The translations under genes were made by a program, and so were the position numbers. Below are positions 17,221 through 25,085 of a DNA stretch of 52,322 bases, one piece after another; the first letter of the stretch is position 1; each line of letters opens with the position of its first letter. A model generated the notes under the pieces. It was not told the DNA's origin and did not search any database. It worked only from the letters and a program-made list of their open reading frames with translations. The stretch comes from Bacteroidota bacterium (GTDB lineage: Bacteria; Bacteroidota; Bacteroidia; CAILMK01; JACPUW01), in the NCBI GenBank assembly GCA_016192035.1, contig JACPUW010000035.1, positions 1 to 52,322 of the forward strand, given 5' to 3'.

Positions 17221-18066
17221 CTAGATCAACCATCCTATTAGTACCGCGCCACCTATATAGGCAAAGGCTTCTATGAGGCCGGCGGCCAAATTGGGATGTT
17301 GCTGGTTCACAATTTCATCGGTAAGGTTGTGGGTGGGAAAGAACACCTTGTCGGTGGCCCAGCGGGCCAATGGCAAAAAAAGGAAGCCAATGGCCGCATC
17401 TATGGCCAGGTTGGTCAGGTGATCGGCATATGACACCAGGTCGCCTTTGATGGCGGTCATGAACAAATAGGCCATGGCTATAAGGGCGCCCGAATAGCCT
17501 ATGCCCACCGCCACGTTGTCTTTTTCTATTTGTGCGTGAATGTCAAAAGGGGTGGCCAATGCGTACACCCTGGCGGCCAATATGAAACCCGCTTGAGCCA
17601 AACTCCAGAAAACCAACATGCTAAGTATTCCCCCTCCTTCGCCCATTACCGCGCCGTGTACCATAAGTCCGGTGGCCAGGTAGTTGGCGCCTTCTATAAG
17701 CCCGGTCCCTTTGTTTTGATCTATTAGTATCTCCTTCTTAATGGAAAACTTGTGAAAGATCAACTTGTCGTTTATGAGTGCCGATAGGTTGAGCAGGGCT
17801 ATGGACAAGATACCATAGATGCCTATGTCCATGGCATCATGGAGAATTCCCCGTGAAGGCCCTATGAGTACGCCGCCTATGGCGGCGAGCAGCCCCGCGT
17901 AATAACCCACCTGGACCATGCCAAAGGCAAGGTTGTCCTTCTCCAACAATTCGTTACCAATGTTGATTTTTGGATTGATGAGCCTGTATGCCCATTTGCC
18001 CATCCAGAGCAATGCCAGAAACAGGGCTATATAGGTGAGGGTATTGAGTATGTCTATCAACTGCAT
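17221..18066 (-). CDS. DUF350 membrane protein (YjfL-like), repeated domain
   Basis: A 281-residue polytopic protein of the DUF350 family (PF03994). The motif E-K-D-N-(L/V)-A-(F/V)-G followed by a Y-x-G-(A/L)-L helix occurs twice (about residues 43-62 and 185-204), and a weaker third copy, PNLAAGLIEAFAYIGGA, ends the protein, so it arose by internal duplication. E. coli YjfL is the single-domain form and lies beside a PspA paralogue (YjfJ). No biochemical role is established; association with membrane-stress modules is known. It lies 12 bp after DUF4178 and 16 bp before the spermidine synthase gene. Confidence 0.9.
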   Translation of the reverse strand: MQLIDILNTLTYIALFLALLWMGKWAYRLINPKINIGNELLEKDNLAFGMVQVGYYAGLLAAIGGVLIGPSRGILHDAMDIGIYGILSIALLNLSALINDKLIFHKFSIKKEILIDQNKGTGLIEGANYLATGLMVHGAVMGEGGGILSMLVFWSLAQAGFILAARVYALATPFDIHAQIEKDNVAVGIGYSGALIAMAYLFMTAIKGDLVSYADHLTNLAIDAAIGFLFLPLARWATDKVFFPTHNLTDEIVNQQHPNLAAGLIEAFAYIGGAVLIGWLI

Positions 18067-18078
18067 GGTTGTATTTTA

Positions 18079-19377
18079 TTATTTGCCAAATCCGCCGCTG
18101 CGCGACCTAAAACTGCTCCCCCCGCTGTAGCGTGAGCTGCCACGTGAGCTCCTGGAGTCAAAGCTGCGGCTGCGCTGTTGCCTTCTTTCAAAAAAATCGG
18201 GCTTTTGGGCCTGGGTATAGGTTGAATTGGTGCCATATATGGAACCGCCCCGTCCGTCGGTGCCGTAGTAGGGGTTTCGTCCGTAGTAGGCGCCCCGGTA
18301 ATTGTCATAGTAGCCCCGGTAAATAGGCCTGGTAACCAAGTCGAATACTGTGCTGAACATCATGTATTTGCCATAAAATGACCAAAAGGTCTCACCGCTC
18401 GAGGAGGTTTGCCACTCGCCGTAGCGCTCATCGCCAACATAGGAACTGTAGCCTGGGGGTGCAGCCACTGTTTGCACTCCTTCTTGGTTTTTTGCCATGA
18501 GCTCCATGCCCAGGTTATCCTGGTGCTCCCTGTAATAGTCCCTGTCCACTTCCACCCAGTCGGAATAGCTTATTTCGGGCTCAGATTCGGCACTTTTGGT
18601 AGCAACTACCATATACTTGTGCCGGTACTGGGTGGACCATCCGGTGGGTTGTTCGTCCATGTCGTGGAGTATGATGGAAAAGTTTTCATGTGTGCCGTAT
18701 TGTTCGGCTATAGATTGAATGGGAGGTGTTTGCTGAAGGTTCACCTGTGCCGGGCTTCCGCACCTTGTAGCGGCCATTACTATAAAGGCCAAGCCAAATA
18801 GGGTAAGCCAGAAGTACCCGGTACTTTTCTTTTTGGCCTGGCGATAGGCCTGGTTTGCTGGTTGGGCCTTGCCCTCACGGGGAAGGATGTTTGAAATCTC
18901 GTACTCGTGCACCCTTTTGCCACTGGACGCTTCAAATTCTTCTTCGCCCCATCGCTCAATGTTTAGGAGCAAATTGCCGCTGTCGTCCACATAGTCCCAT
19001 GATATAAACTTGTGCCAGTTGTTGTTTCGCTTGGTGCGCCAGTAACCCATGGAACCTTCCAATCGCCGGTAGCCCACGCCCTTAAAGCGCACCTGTGCCG
19101 GTGGTTCATCAAATTTGAGAATGTGTGCGGCCACATTGGGTTCTATGGACTGCAAACCCACTTTTTCCCATAGGGCAAGCGCTAGGTGGTCATCTTGGTC
19201 CAGGCTAAGAAACGTCTCCTTTTGTCCATTGCTTATCCTGAATTCCTTGCTGGTTTCGCCTCCGCCCCAGTCATATTCAAATTCTTCGGTTACCTCCCAG
19301 GTTTCTAGTTCATAGTCAAAGACAAAGCCGTTGGCTAGGTCTGTAATCCGGATATTGGTGCTGTCGTACTGGCTCAT
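18079..19377 (-). CDS. DUF4178 protein with one membrane helix and Ser/Arg/Gly-rich tail
   Basis: A 432-residue protein. Residues about 5-190 contain two DUF4178-like beta-rich units (ETWEVTEEFEYDWGGG, then YRRLEGSMGYWRTKRNN). A single hydrophobic helix, GYFWLTLFGLAFIVMAA, follows at about 205-222, then a second soluble domain, and the last 45 residues are low-complexity Arg/Ser/Gly. DUF4178 genes are regular partners of DUF350, spermidine-synthase-like and PspA genes. ATG 19377 is chosen over the TTG 11 codons upstream, because an exact TACCTTTG promoter box lies between them and could not be inside the coding region of its own message. First gene of its operon. Confidence 0.82.
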   Translation of the reverse strand: MSQYDSTNIRITDLANGFVFDYELETWEVTEEFEYDWGGGETSKEFRISNGQKETFLSLDQDDHLALALWEKVGLQSIEPNVAAHILKFDEPPAQVRFKGVGYRRLEGSMGYWRTKRNNNWHKFISWDYVDDSGNLLLNIERWGEEEFEASSGKRVHEYEISNILPREGKAQPANQAYRQAKKKSTGYFWLTLFGLAFIVMAATRCGSPAQVNLQQTPPIQSIAEQYGTHENFSIILHDMDEQPTGWSTQYRHKYMVVATKSAESEPEISYSDWVEVDRDYYREHQDNLGMELMAKNQEGVQTVAAPPGYSSYVGDERYGEWQTSSSGETFWSFYGKYMMFSTVFDLVTRPIYRGYYDNYRGAYYGRNPYYGTDGRGGSIYGTNSTYTQAQKPDFFERRQQRSRSFDSRSSRGSSRYSGGSSFRSRSGGFGK

Positions 19378-19407
19378 ATGTTGCAAAATTTCATTCTCGG
19401 CCTTTGG

Positions 19408-19415
19408 CAAAGGTA
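19408..19415 (-). promoter_or_regulatory. TAnnTTTG -7 box for the DUF4178 operon
   Basis: The minus strand reads TACCTTTG, 30 bp upstream of ATG 19377. It supports the shorter start for the DUF4178 protein. Confidence 0.55.
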
Positions 19416-19568
19416 TTGGTCATGGCGGGGCGGCCATTGTTAATTCTATGAAAGGAAATCTAAGCGTATGGGGTCTTCTTGACATGGTTGGGTGGTTATG
19501 CACAGAATTAAAGTCTTCCATCTCAAACATGTGGTGCATATTGTGGTTTCTAAAAGGCAGAGTAGCCC

Positions 19569-21059
19569 TTGAAACATGCCCAAGGTACATACCGTTTTCT
19601 GGCCTTGCACATCCTTGTGGTGGCGCTTGCGCTGGTTTGTGGTTGTGGCCCGGGAAAAATGGACACAACTGTAATGGATGCCTTGCCAAACCCGGTGAAC
19701 CGTGATTTGAACCAATTGCGCAAGGACGGAAACTTGGTGGTGCTTATAGGAAATAGTTCGTCAAGCTATTTTATATACAGGGGAAGGCCCATGGGTTTTG
19801 AATATGAATTACTTGACATGTATGCCAAAAGCCAGGGGCTATACCTGGATGTAAAAGTGCTCAACGATTGGAACGATGCCTTTGCGGAATTGAACCTGGG
19901 CAACTGCGATTTGGTAGCCGCCAATATGACCGTTACCAAGGAGCGGTCGGCAGTGGTGTCGTTTACCGATTACATACTCACCACAAGGCAGGTATTGGTA
20001 CAGCGAAAACCCGATGGCTGGGAGGGGATGAGCTTCGATGCCGTACGCAAACATTTGATACGTAATCCTATAGATTTAATTGGTAAAATGATACACATAC
20101 GGGAGCACACCGCTTATCACAGGCGGCTGGAGCACCTAAGCGAAGAGTTAGGAGGGGATATAGGCATGGTACTTAGGAGCGGAACCATGGAGACCGAAGA
20201 GCTCATACGTATGGTGGCCGAAGGCATAATAGACTATACGGTGAGCGATGAGCACATAGCCCTGCTCAATGCCTCGTATTATCCCAACCTAGATGTGGGC
20301 ACGCCCATAAGTTTTCCGCAGCGCATGGCATGGGCGGTGAGGGCCAATGCGCCGGAACTAAAAAAATCAATAGATGCTTGGCTGGCCGAGAACAGGGCTA
20401 AATCAGACTATAACCATTTGGTAATGAAGTATTACCGAAACCAACATTCGCATAAATTACGCGCGGGTAGCGGATATCATAACCAGTACGGCGGGCGTAT
20501 ATCCATATATGATGGTTATTTTAAGCAATATGCTACCGCTGCGGGCTGGGACTGGCGGCTCATAGCTGCCATAGCCTACCAAGAATCTAAGTTTAATGCC
20601 GATTTGGAATCATGGGCCGGTGCCAAGGGACTCATGCAGTTGCTGCCCGAAACAGCGCTTCGATTTGGGGGCGATTCGGTGCTCAACGCCGAGTCAAGCA
20701 TTCGGGCAGGCGTGGCATTTCTTAGCTATCTAAACCGATTTTGGATAAAGCAAATACCCGATTCTGCACAGCGATTGCCTTTTGTGCTTGCTAGCTACAA
20801 TGCGGGCCTGGGCCATGTACTTGATGCCGTTAGGCTATCGGTGAAATATGGCAACAAGGCCTACGACTGGAAACCGGTTTCCTATTTCCTGACCCACAAA
20901 AATGAAAGGAGGTATTATTCTGATAGGGTGGTGAAAAACGGGTATTGCCGGGGCACTGAAGCAGTAAGATATGCCCATGAGATAATCAACCGCTACGGCC
21001 AGTACCAGAGGCTCATACCCTTGGCACTGGGAAAAGAGCATATGGTGGCTAGTAAATAG
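19569..21059 (+). CDS. mltF: MltF-like membrane-bound lytic murein transglycosylase
   Basis: A 496-residue lipoprotein (lipobox LVCGC-GP, about residue 27) with two domains. Residues about 50-280 are a solute-binding type 3 domain (DLVAANMTVTKERSAVVSFTDYI is typical). Residues about 320-470 are an SLT lytic transglycosylase domain: AIAYQESKFNADLESWAGAKGLMQLLPETA carries the catalytic Glu, followed by SIRAGVAFL and ASYNAGLGHVLDA. It cleaves peptidoglycan at MurNAc-GlcNAc bonds from the envelope; in MltF the N-terminal domain controls activity by binding muropeptides. Its 3' end overlaps the convergent T9SS gene by 11 bp. Confidence 0.93.
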   Translation: MKHAQGTYRFLALHILVVALALVCGCGPGKMDTTVMDALPNPVNRDLNQLRKDGNLVVLIGNSSSSYFIYRGRPMGFEYELLDMYAKSQGLYLDVKVLNDWNDAFAELNLGNCDLVAANMTVTKERSAVVSFTDYILTTRQVLVQRKPDGWEGMSFDAVRKHLIRNPIDLIGKMIHIREHTAYHRRLEHLSEELGGDIGMVLRSGTMETEELIRMVAEGIIDYTVSDEHIALLNASYYPNLDVGTPISFPQRMAWAVRANAPELKKSIDAWLAENRAKSDYNHLVMKYYRNQHSHKLRAGSGYHNQYGGRISIYDGYFKQYATAAGWDWRLIAAIAYQESKFNADLESWAGAKGLMQLLPETALRFGGDSVLNAESSIRAGVAFLSYLNRFWIKQIPDSAQRLPFVLASYNAGLGHVLDAVRLSVKYGNKAYDWKPVSYFLTHKNERRYYSDRVVKNGYCRGTEAVRYAHEIINRYGQYQRLIPLALGKEHMVASK

Positions 21060-22377
21060 CGATCTTACTGGCCCATATGGCCCCATTGGCTTGCCCCTTA
21101 AGCAGGTAAAGCCCTGGGGTAAGCCGCAGGGTTTGGGTTTCGCGGCCCTTTACATCTAGTTCTACTACCAGGTTTCCGCTCACATCATACACAGCTATGT
21201 GCGCCAATTTATCTGAAGGGTTGCCAATGGATACCTCGCCAGGGGCGGGATTGGGGTACACCTCAAAGGACTGTAGTAATAATGGTTCAGCCACATTTCC
21301 AGGCGTATAGGAGAGGTATTCAAACATGCCGTTGTTGTCTGTGCCTACCCACATATGGCCACGGGCATCACATGCCAGGGCAGCCACTTCATCGGGTAAG
21401 GGTGAATTGGTGGAGTTCACCCGCCGCCATACCTTTTTTCCTTCGTCCATGTCTTGAAATACAATACCTCCATTAAATTCAAAAGCTATCCAGGGGTTGC
21501 CATCTTTGTCAAAAGCTATGTCCTTTATTTCGTTAAGCGTGGGTTTAAACCAATGGTTAGGCACAAAAAAAGATGTGTCGTTGTGTATTTTGACTACCCC
21601 CAGGTTGGTGACTACCCAAATGGTATCCATGTAACCAGTTAACATCTTTTTAATGTTGAATTTCTTCAGGTTGAAGGGTTCCTTGCTTAAATCAAGCCGT
21701 TCCCAATTGGAGCCAAGCAGCCTATACACATTGGTTTGGCTGCCCAGATAAATGCCCCCGGTGCTGGTGGCAGTCACATGGTCTATTTTCCATTCCGTTA
21801 TATTTTTTACATTTCCCTTATTCCGCCTGCGCCACTTCGACTTACCGTCAAAAAGGTACAACCCGCTATCGGTTGCCATGAGTAGGGTAGTGTCGCCCAC
21901 GGCAGCTAGACTGTGTACCCGTGGCAATAGCGGGGCGGTACTGTCGCCCACAAAGGCTATTTTGGTCAGCTTGGGCTCTTTCATTACAGTACGTGACTTA
22001 AGCTGGTACAGCCCCGTATATTCATTGGTAAAACTGTTAAAATCGGTATAAAAGACCCATTTTTGATTTAGTCTCAGTACGTGGTAAATTTCCTTTCCAG
22101 GTGTTTGGTCCATTATCCACCAGTAGGTAGCCAAATTGGAAGGGCCTTTCCACCACTTGATTAAGCCCGATTTATAGGTGCCTGCCCATAAGGTGTCGCC
22201 GTTGTCAAAATGCATGTGCCGTATGGTGGCCGATTCATCGCCAAAGGCACTTTTTGGAAAGGTGTTTTTTTTCACATTGCCCGTGTAGGAAGTAAAGTCA
22301 AAGTACTGGCCAAAAGCCGGATTGAACCAACACAAACACGCCAATATGGCTAAAAACAGGGGCTGGGACTTGGGCAT
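21049..22377 (-). CDS. Secreted beta-propeller protein with T9SS type A sorting domain
   Basis: A 442-residue protein with signal peptide (AILACLCWFNPAFG then Gln). Residues about 50-350 hold repeated blade-like units such as HMHFDNGDTLWAGTYKSGLIKW and ALACDARGHMWVGTDNNGMFEY, as in two-component-regulator-type propellers. The last 80 residues are a T9SS type A sorting domain, starting FEVYPNPAPGEVSIGNP and ending in a Leu/Lys-rich strand pair (TPGLYLLKGQ...). It should be secreted across the outer membrane and attached or released after cleavage. Substrate unknown. Its 3' end overlaps mltF. Confidence 0.88.
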   Translation of the reverse strand: MPKSQPLFLAILACLCWFNPAFGQYFDFTSYTGNVKKNTFPKSAFGDESATIRHMHFDNGDTLWAGTYKSGLIKWWKGPSNLATYWWIMDQTPGKEIYHVLRLNQKWVFYTDFNSFTNEYTGLYQLKSRTVMKEPKLTKIAFVGDSTAPLLPRVHSLAAVGDTTLLMATDSGLYLFDGKSKWRRRNKGNVKNITEWKIDHVTATSTGGIYLGSQTNVYRLLGSNWERLDLSKEPFNLKKFNIKKMLTGYMDTIWVVTNLGVVKIHNDTSFFVPNHWFKPTLNEIKDIAFDKDGNPWIAFEFNGGIVFQDMDEGKKVWRRVNSTNSPLPDEVAALACDARGHMWVGTDNNGMFEYLSYTPGNVAEPLLLQSFEVYPNPAPGEVSIGNPSDKLAHIAVYDVSGNLVVELDVKGRETQTLRLTPGLYLLKGQANGAIWASKIAIY

Positions 22378-22419
22378 ATGAACTGTTCTTTGGGTAGGGT
22401 TTTTCTAAGTGCTTACCTT

Positions 22420-22427
22420 TATTTTTG
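22420..22427 (+). promoter_or_regulatory. TAnnTTTG -7 box for elbB
   Basis: TATTTTTG lies 34 bp before ATG 22462, with a near-match TACCTTTA just upstream at 22414-22421. The nearest upstream TTG (22390-22392) is further away than usual for a -33 element. Confidence 0.45.
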
Positions 22428-22461
22428 GCCGTAGAATCGTACAAAATAAAAAGGTAAAGAT

Positions 22462-23160
22462 ATGACAGGCAAACTCAGGATTGGCGTATTGCTTTCGGGC
22501 TGCGGCGTAAACGATGGTAGTGAGATCCATGAATCGGTACTGACCCTACTGGCCATAGCCCAGCAAGGGGCACAGGCGGTATGCATTGCCCCTGGAATAA
22601 ACCAACATCATGTCATTAACCACCTTAGCGGTGAGGTCATGCCAGAAGAACGCAACGTGCTGGTGGAGGCGGCCAGGATAGCCCGGGGCAAGATTTTGGA
22701 TTTGGCCGGATTTGATGTTTCGGGCATAGATGCGTTGGCATTGCCAGGTGGGTCAGGCGTGGCCAAAAACTTGACCAAGTGGGCATTTGCAGGCAACAAG
22801 GGCGAAATTCTTCCAGATGTAAAGGATTTGATCCTAAAGTGTTACCATGCCAAGAAGCCTATTGCTGCCATGTGCATGGCTCCCACCGTGGTGGCTAAAG
22901 CCCTGGCCGAACTTAATCTGGGAGAAAAACTTACCATAGGTTCCGTTACTTCCCCATCGCCTTATGATATTTCGGGCATAAGCCACGACCTAAACGCCAT
23001 AGGTGCCGATGCCCAAATGGCCGAAGCATGGGAAGCGGTGGTGGATATGCAGCACAGATTGGTGAGCAGCCCTTGCTACATGATGGAAGCTGACATAGTG
23101 ATGGTGCACGAGGGAATTCAAAGTGCCATAAAGAAACTGGTGGCCCTTATGAAGACTTAG
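22462..23160 (+). CDS. elbB: Isoprenoid biosynthesis glyoxalase ElbB (DJ-1/PfpI superfamily)
   Basis: A 232-residue DJ-1/PfpI-like protein. Family signature stretches are IGVLLSGCGVNDGSEIHESVLTLLAI, ALALPGGSGVAKNLTKWAF and KPIAAMCMAPTVVAKAL, the last carrying the nucleophile-elbow Cys. E. coli ElbB has glyoxalase activity and was linked to isoprenoid synthesis from genetic work. Length equals that family. The 3' end overlaps the convergent lipoprotein gene by 14 bp. Confidence 0.95.
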   Translation: MTGKLRIGVLLSGCGVNDGSEIHESVLTLLAIAQQGAQAVCIAPGINQHHVINHLSGEVMPEERNVLVEAARIARGKILDLAGFDVSGIDALALPGGSGVAKNLTKWAFAGNKGEILPDVKDLILKCYHAKKPIAAMCMAPTVVAKALAELNLGEKLTIGSVTSPSPYDISGISHDLNAIGADAQMAEAWEAVVDMQHRLVSSPCYMMEADIVMVHEGIQSAIKKLVALMKT

Positions 23161-23734
23161 CGCTTGGCTCAAAAAAAGAAAGGCTCTTGGCCATGGCGTC
23201 AAACATTTCGGCATCTTTGGGTGATAGGCTGTTCAAGTCCTTGATATAGAGATTAATCTTGTAGCGCTCATTCACCATCCAAAAACTATGGGTGCCGCCC
23301 TGCACGCAGTGTTTTCCCTGGCTGCCATTGTCAAAGAGGTAATCTGTGACCTCCGTGCACCCTGACTCATAAAATTCGGCCAAGGTTTTCTCATGGGCTT
23401 CGCCATATACCAAGATTTCAACTGGATTGCCCGGAACGCTTATGGCAAATCCATCACCGTTTCCACTTTTGTCCAAGGCAGTCCAAGCGCGTGGTATGTT
23501 GATTTTGAAGGAATAGCGAATGTTATGTAGTGATTTGAGAATGGGGTTCTCAGGAACCGCGTGGGTAGGAACTTCCTCTATGTCCAAGCCTTGTTCGCCG
23601 GCATCAACGCCGGTATGCACCAAGGTGTCGGTGGTTTTATCTGTTTCTGTAGTGCTTGGTTGGTCTTTTTTGACAGGGCCACAGGCCCATGGCAGGCCCG
23701 CCAAGCACAGAAATATAAAGGGGAGGCAGCGCAC
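23147..23734 (-). CDS. Hypothetical lipoprotein
   Basis: A 195-residue protein with lipoprotein signal MRCLPFIFLCLAGLPWAC-GP. A Thr/Asp-rich linker (about residues 24-55) precedes a compact domain of about 120 residues (IRYSFKINIPRAWTALDKSGNGDGFAISVPG...), which resembles small periplasmic domains that recognise stress- or lipid-linked substrates, but I do not recognise a family. It follows the SRPBCC-like gene by 3 bp on the same strand, so they are an operon. Confidence 0.7.
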   Translation of the reverse strand: MRCLPFIFLCLAGLPWACGPVKKDQPSTTETDKTTDTLVHTGVDAGEQGLDIEEVPTHAVPENPILKSLHNIRYSFKINIPRAWTALDKSGNGDGFAISVPGNPVEILVYGEAHEKTLAEFYESGCTEVTDYLFDNGSQGKHCVQGGTHSFWMVNERYKINLYIKDLNSLSPKDAEMFDAMAKSLSFFEPSAKSS

Positions 23735-23737
23735 GGG

Positions 23738-24232
23738 TCAGAAACTCATGTGTTGGGCTAGCCCGTTGATTTCCTTTTTTATAGATTGTTTGCTGCCCGA
23801 TAAGGCTAATGTGCTCCGCAACAGGAGTTTTTCTACTTTGGTGTATTCCTTTATGGATAGCATGCTGTGTTCTTGGTTGCCAAAAAGGGTGTATTCCCTT
23901 CGTTTCTCCACCTTAAGGTTGGGGTCGGTAATTTTTAATACGAGTTTTTCTCCTTCGGTAGCTTCCAGGATTTCTACCTCAGTGGCTACTCCTGCTCCTG
24001 AAATCTCTATCCACTTGTTGCCTCCATCATTAAGGATTTCCACTTTTTTTACATCTTCCTTTATGGAAGCAAACTCGCGGATGTTGGTCAGTGTGAGCCA
24101 TAAATCGCTCCGGGAGCAATTGAACTTCCGCGAAACTTCGGCACTTTGTTCCACAGGGGTGCAGAAACCCACCAGCACAAACGACAATGCCAAAGCCGCA
24201 AGCACTGAAATAAAAAATACAAACGATCTCAC
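23738..24232 (-). CDS. Membrane-anchored SRPBCC (START-like) domain protein
   Basis: A 164-residue protein with an N-terminal hydrophobic segment (FFISVLAALALSFVLVGF) and a SRPBCC/polyketide-cyclase-type domain: EVSRKFNCSRSDLWLTLTNIREFASIKEDVKKVEIL is the first strand-helix pair, and LVLKITDPNLKVEKRREYTLF and MLSIKEYTKVEKLLLRS are core strands. Such domains bind hydrophobic ligands. First gene of a two-gene operon with the lipoprotein, behind a well-formed promoter. Confidence 0.72.
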   Translation of the reverse strand: MRSFVFFISVLAALALSFVLVGFCTPVEQSAEVSRKFNCSRSDLWLTLTNIREFASIKEDVKKVEILNDGGNKWIEISGAGVATEVEILEATEGEKLVLKITDPNLKVEKRREYTLFGNQEHSMLSIKEYTKVEKLLLRSTLALSGSKQSIKKEINGLAQHMSF

Positions 24233-24532
24233 TTAATTGCCTTTGATTACCCTACAAATATATTGTGCCTTTACATAGAATCAAAAAAGGGTTCGCATTT
24301 AAGTTGCTGGATGCCAATAGCCACAAAACGCGACACGTGATCAATGGCTGAAGTGCACTTGATGAAGGTTTTTTGTTGCGGCCTTAATGTGCTGAAAAAC
24401 AAGCGATTTGACTAATTGTTGGTGTGAGTTGCCTTGTCTGTTAACCACTTGCCACCTGATAATTTCTTGACAATATTTAATAAAAAAATAAACTAGTCCG
24501 CCTCTGGCAGATTCCCAGTTTAAGATGACTTC
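24233..24532. other. 300 bp intergenic stretch with one promoter
   Basis: It lies between the SRPBCC-like gene start and the 3' end of the NTF2-like gene. It contains the promoter at 24255-24284 and an AT-rich tract near 24470-24495. I see no credible coding frame and no strong terminator hairpin in the rest. Confidence 0.5.
24255..24284 (-). promoter_or_regulatory. Bacteroidota-type promoter (TTG-N19-TATATTTG)
   Basis: Minus strand: TTG (24284-24282), 19 bp spacer, TATATTTG (24262-24255), then 22 bp to ATG 24232. This is an exact -7 match at allowed -33 spacing. Confidence 0.65.
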
Positions 24533-25084
24533 CTATTCGCAGCCAAATCCATCGGGCAGTTGAAAATTGCCCAGGGCATTTTCCCAAATGCAGTTCATTA
24601 TCCACCACCTGCTACCGTCATAATAAAGTTGAAACAGGTTCACGCCCGTAATCACAACCTTTTTGGAATCAGGACTTTCTACAATTTGATAAGAGCTGCT
24701 CACCTGGGCCATGTGCCCTATTCGCTCAGTATTCCGCTGGCACTCTAGCTCATAGATGGCCCTGGTTTGGCTGTGCGCCGACGACAAGGCAATAAAGGAC
24801 TCTAGGGTCAGGAATATTTGGCTTGCGCCCGAATCGGCCCCGGGGGTTACCATGATAAGGTTGGCATCAGGGTGCCATAGGCTGGTAAACCGGGCCCAAT
24901 CACGCCCTTCGCCGGCCCCGCCCGAAATGGTTTCGTACAGAGCCGATAACAAGTTGTTTATGGTGCCCACGTCTTGGGGATTGGCTGTGGGTAATTCGTA
25001 GAAATTGGATTGGGCTAAAGCAGATGTGGAGGTGGACACGCCTATGGCAATGCCCATGATAATGGTTGAAATCTTGTTTTTCAT
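24533..25084 (-). CDS. Exported NTF2/SnoaL-like protein
   Basis: A 183-residue protein with signal peptide ending TSALA and Gln as probable first mature residue. The mature part is a single NTF2-like fold (DUF4440-type): NNLLSALYETISGGAGEGRDWARFTSLWHPDANL is the first helix pair, and VVITGVNLFQLYYDGSRWWIMNCIWE the closing strands. Such domains bind small ligands or act as scaffolds; no catalytic residues are evident. It follows the giant FN3 protein by one base, so it is probably co-transcribed with it. Confidence 0.82.
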   Translation of the reverse strand: MKNKISTIIMGIAIGVSTSTSALAQSNFYELPTANPQDVGTINNLLSALYETISGGAGEGRDWARFTSLWHPDANLIMVTPGADSGASQIFLTLESFIALSSAHSQTRAIYELECQRNTERIGHMAQVSSSYQIVESPDSKKVVITGVNLFQLYYDGSRWWIMNCIWENALGNFQLPDGFGCE

Positions 25085-25085
25085 G

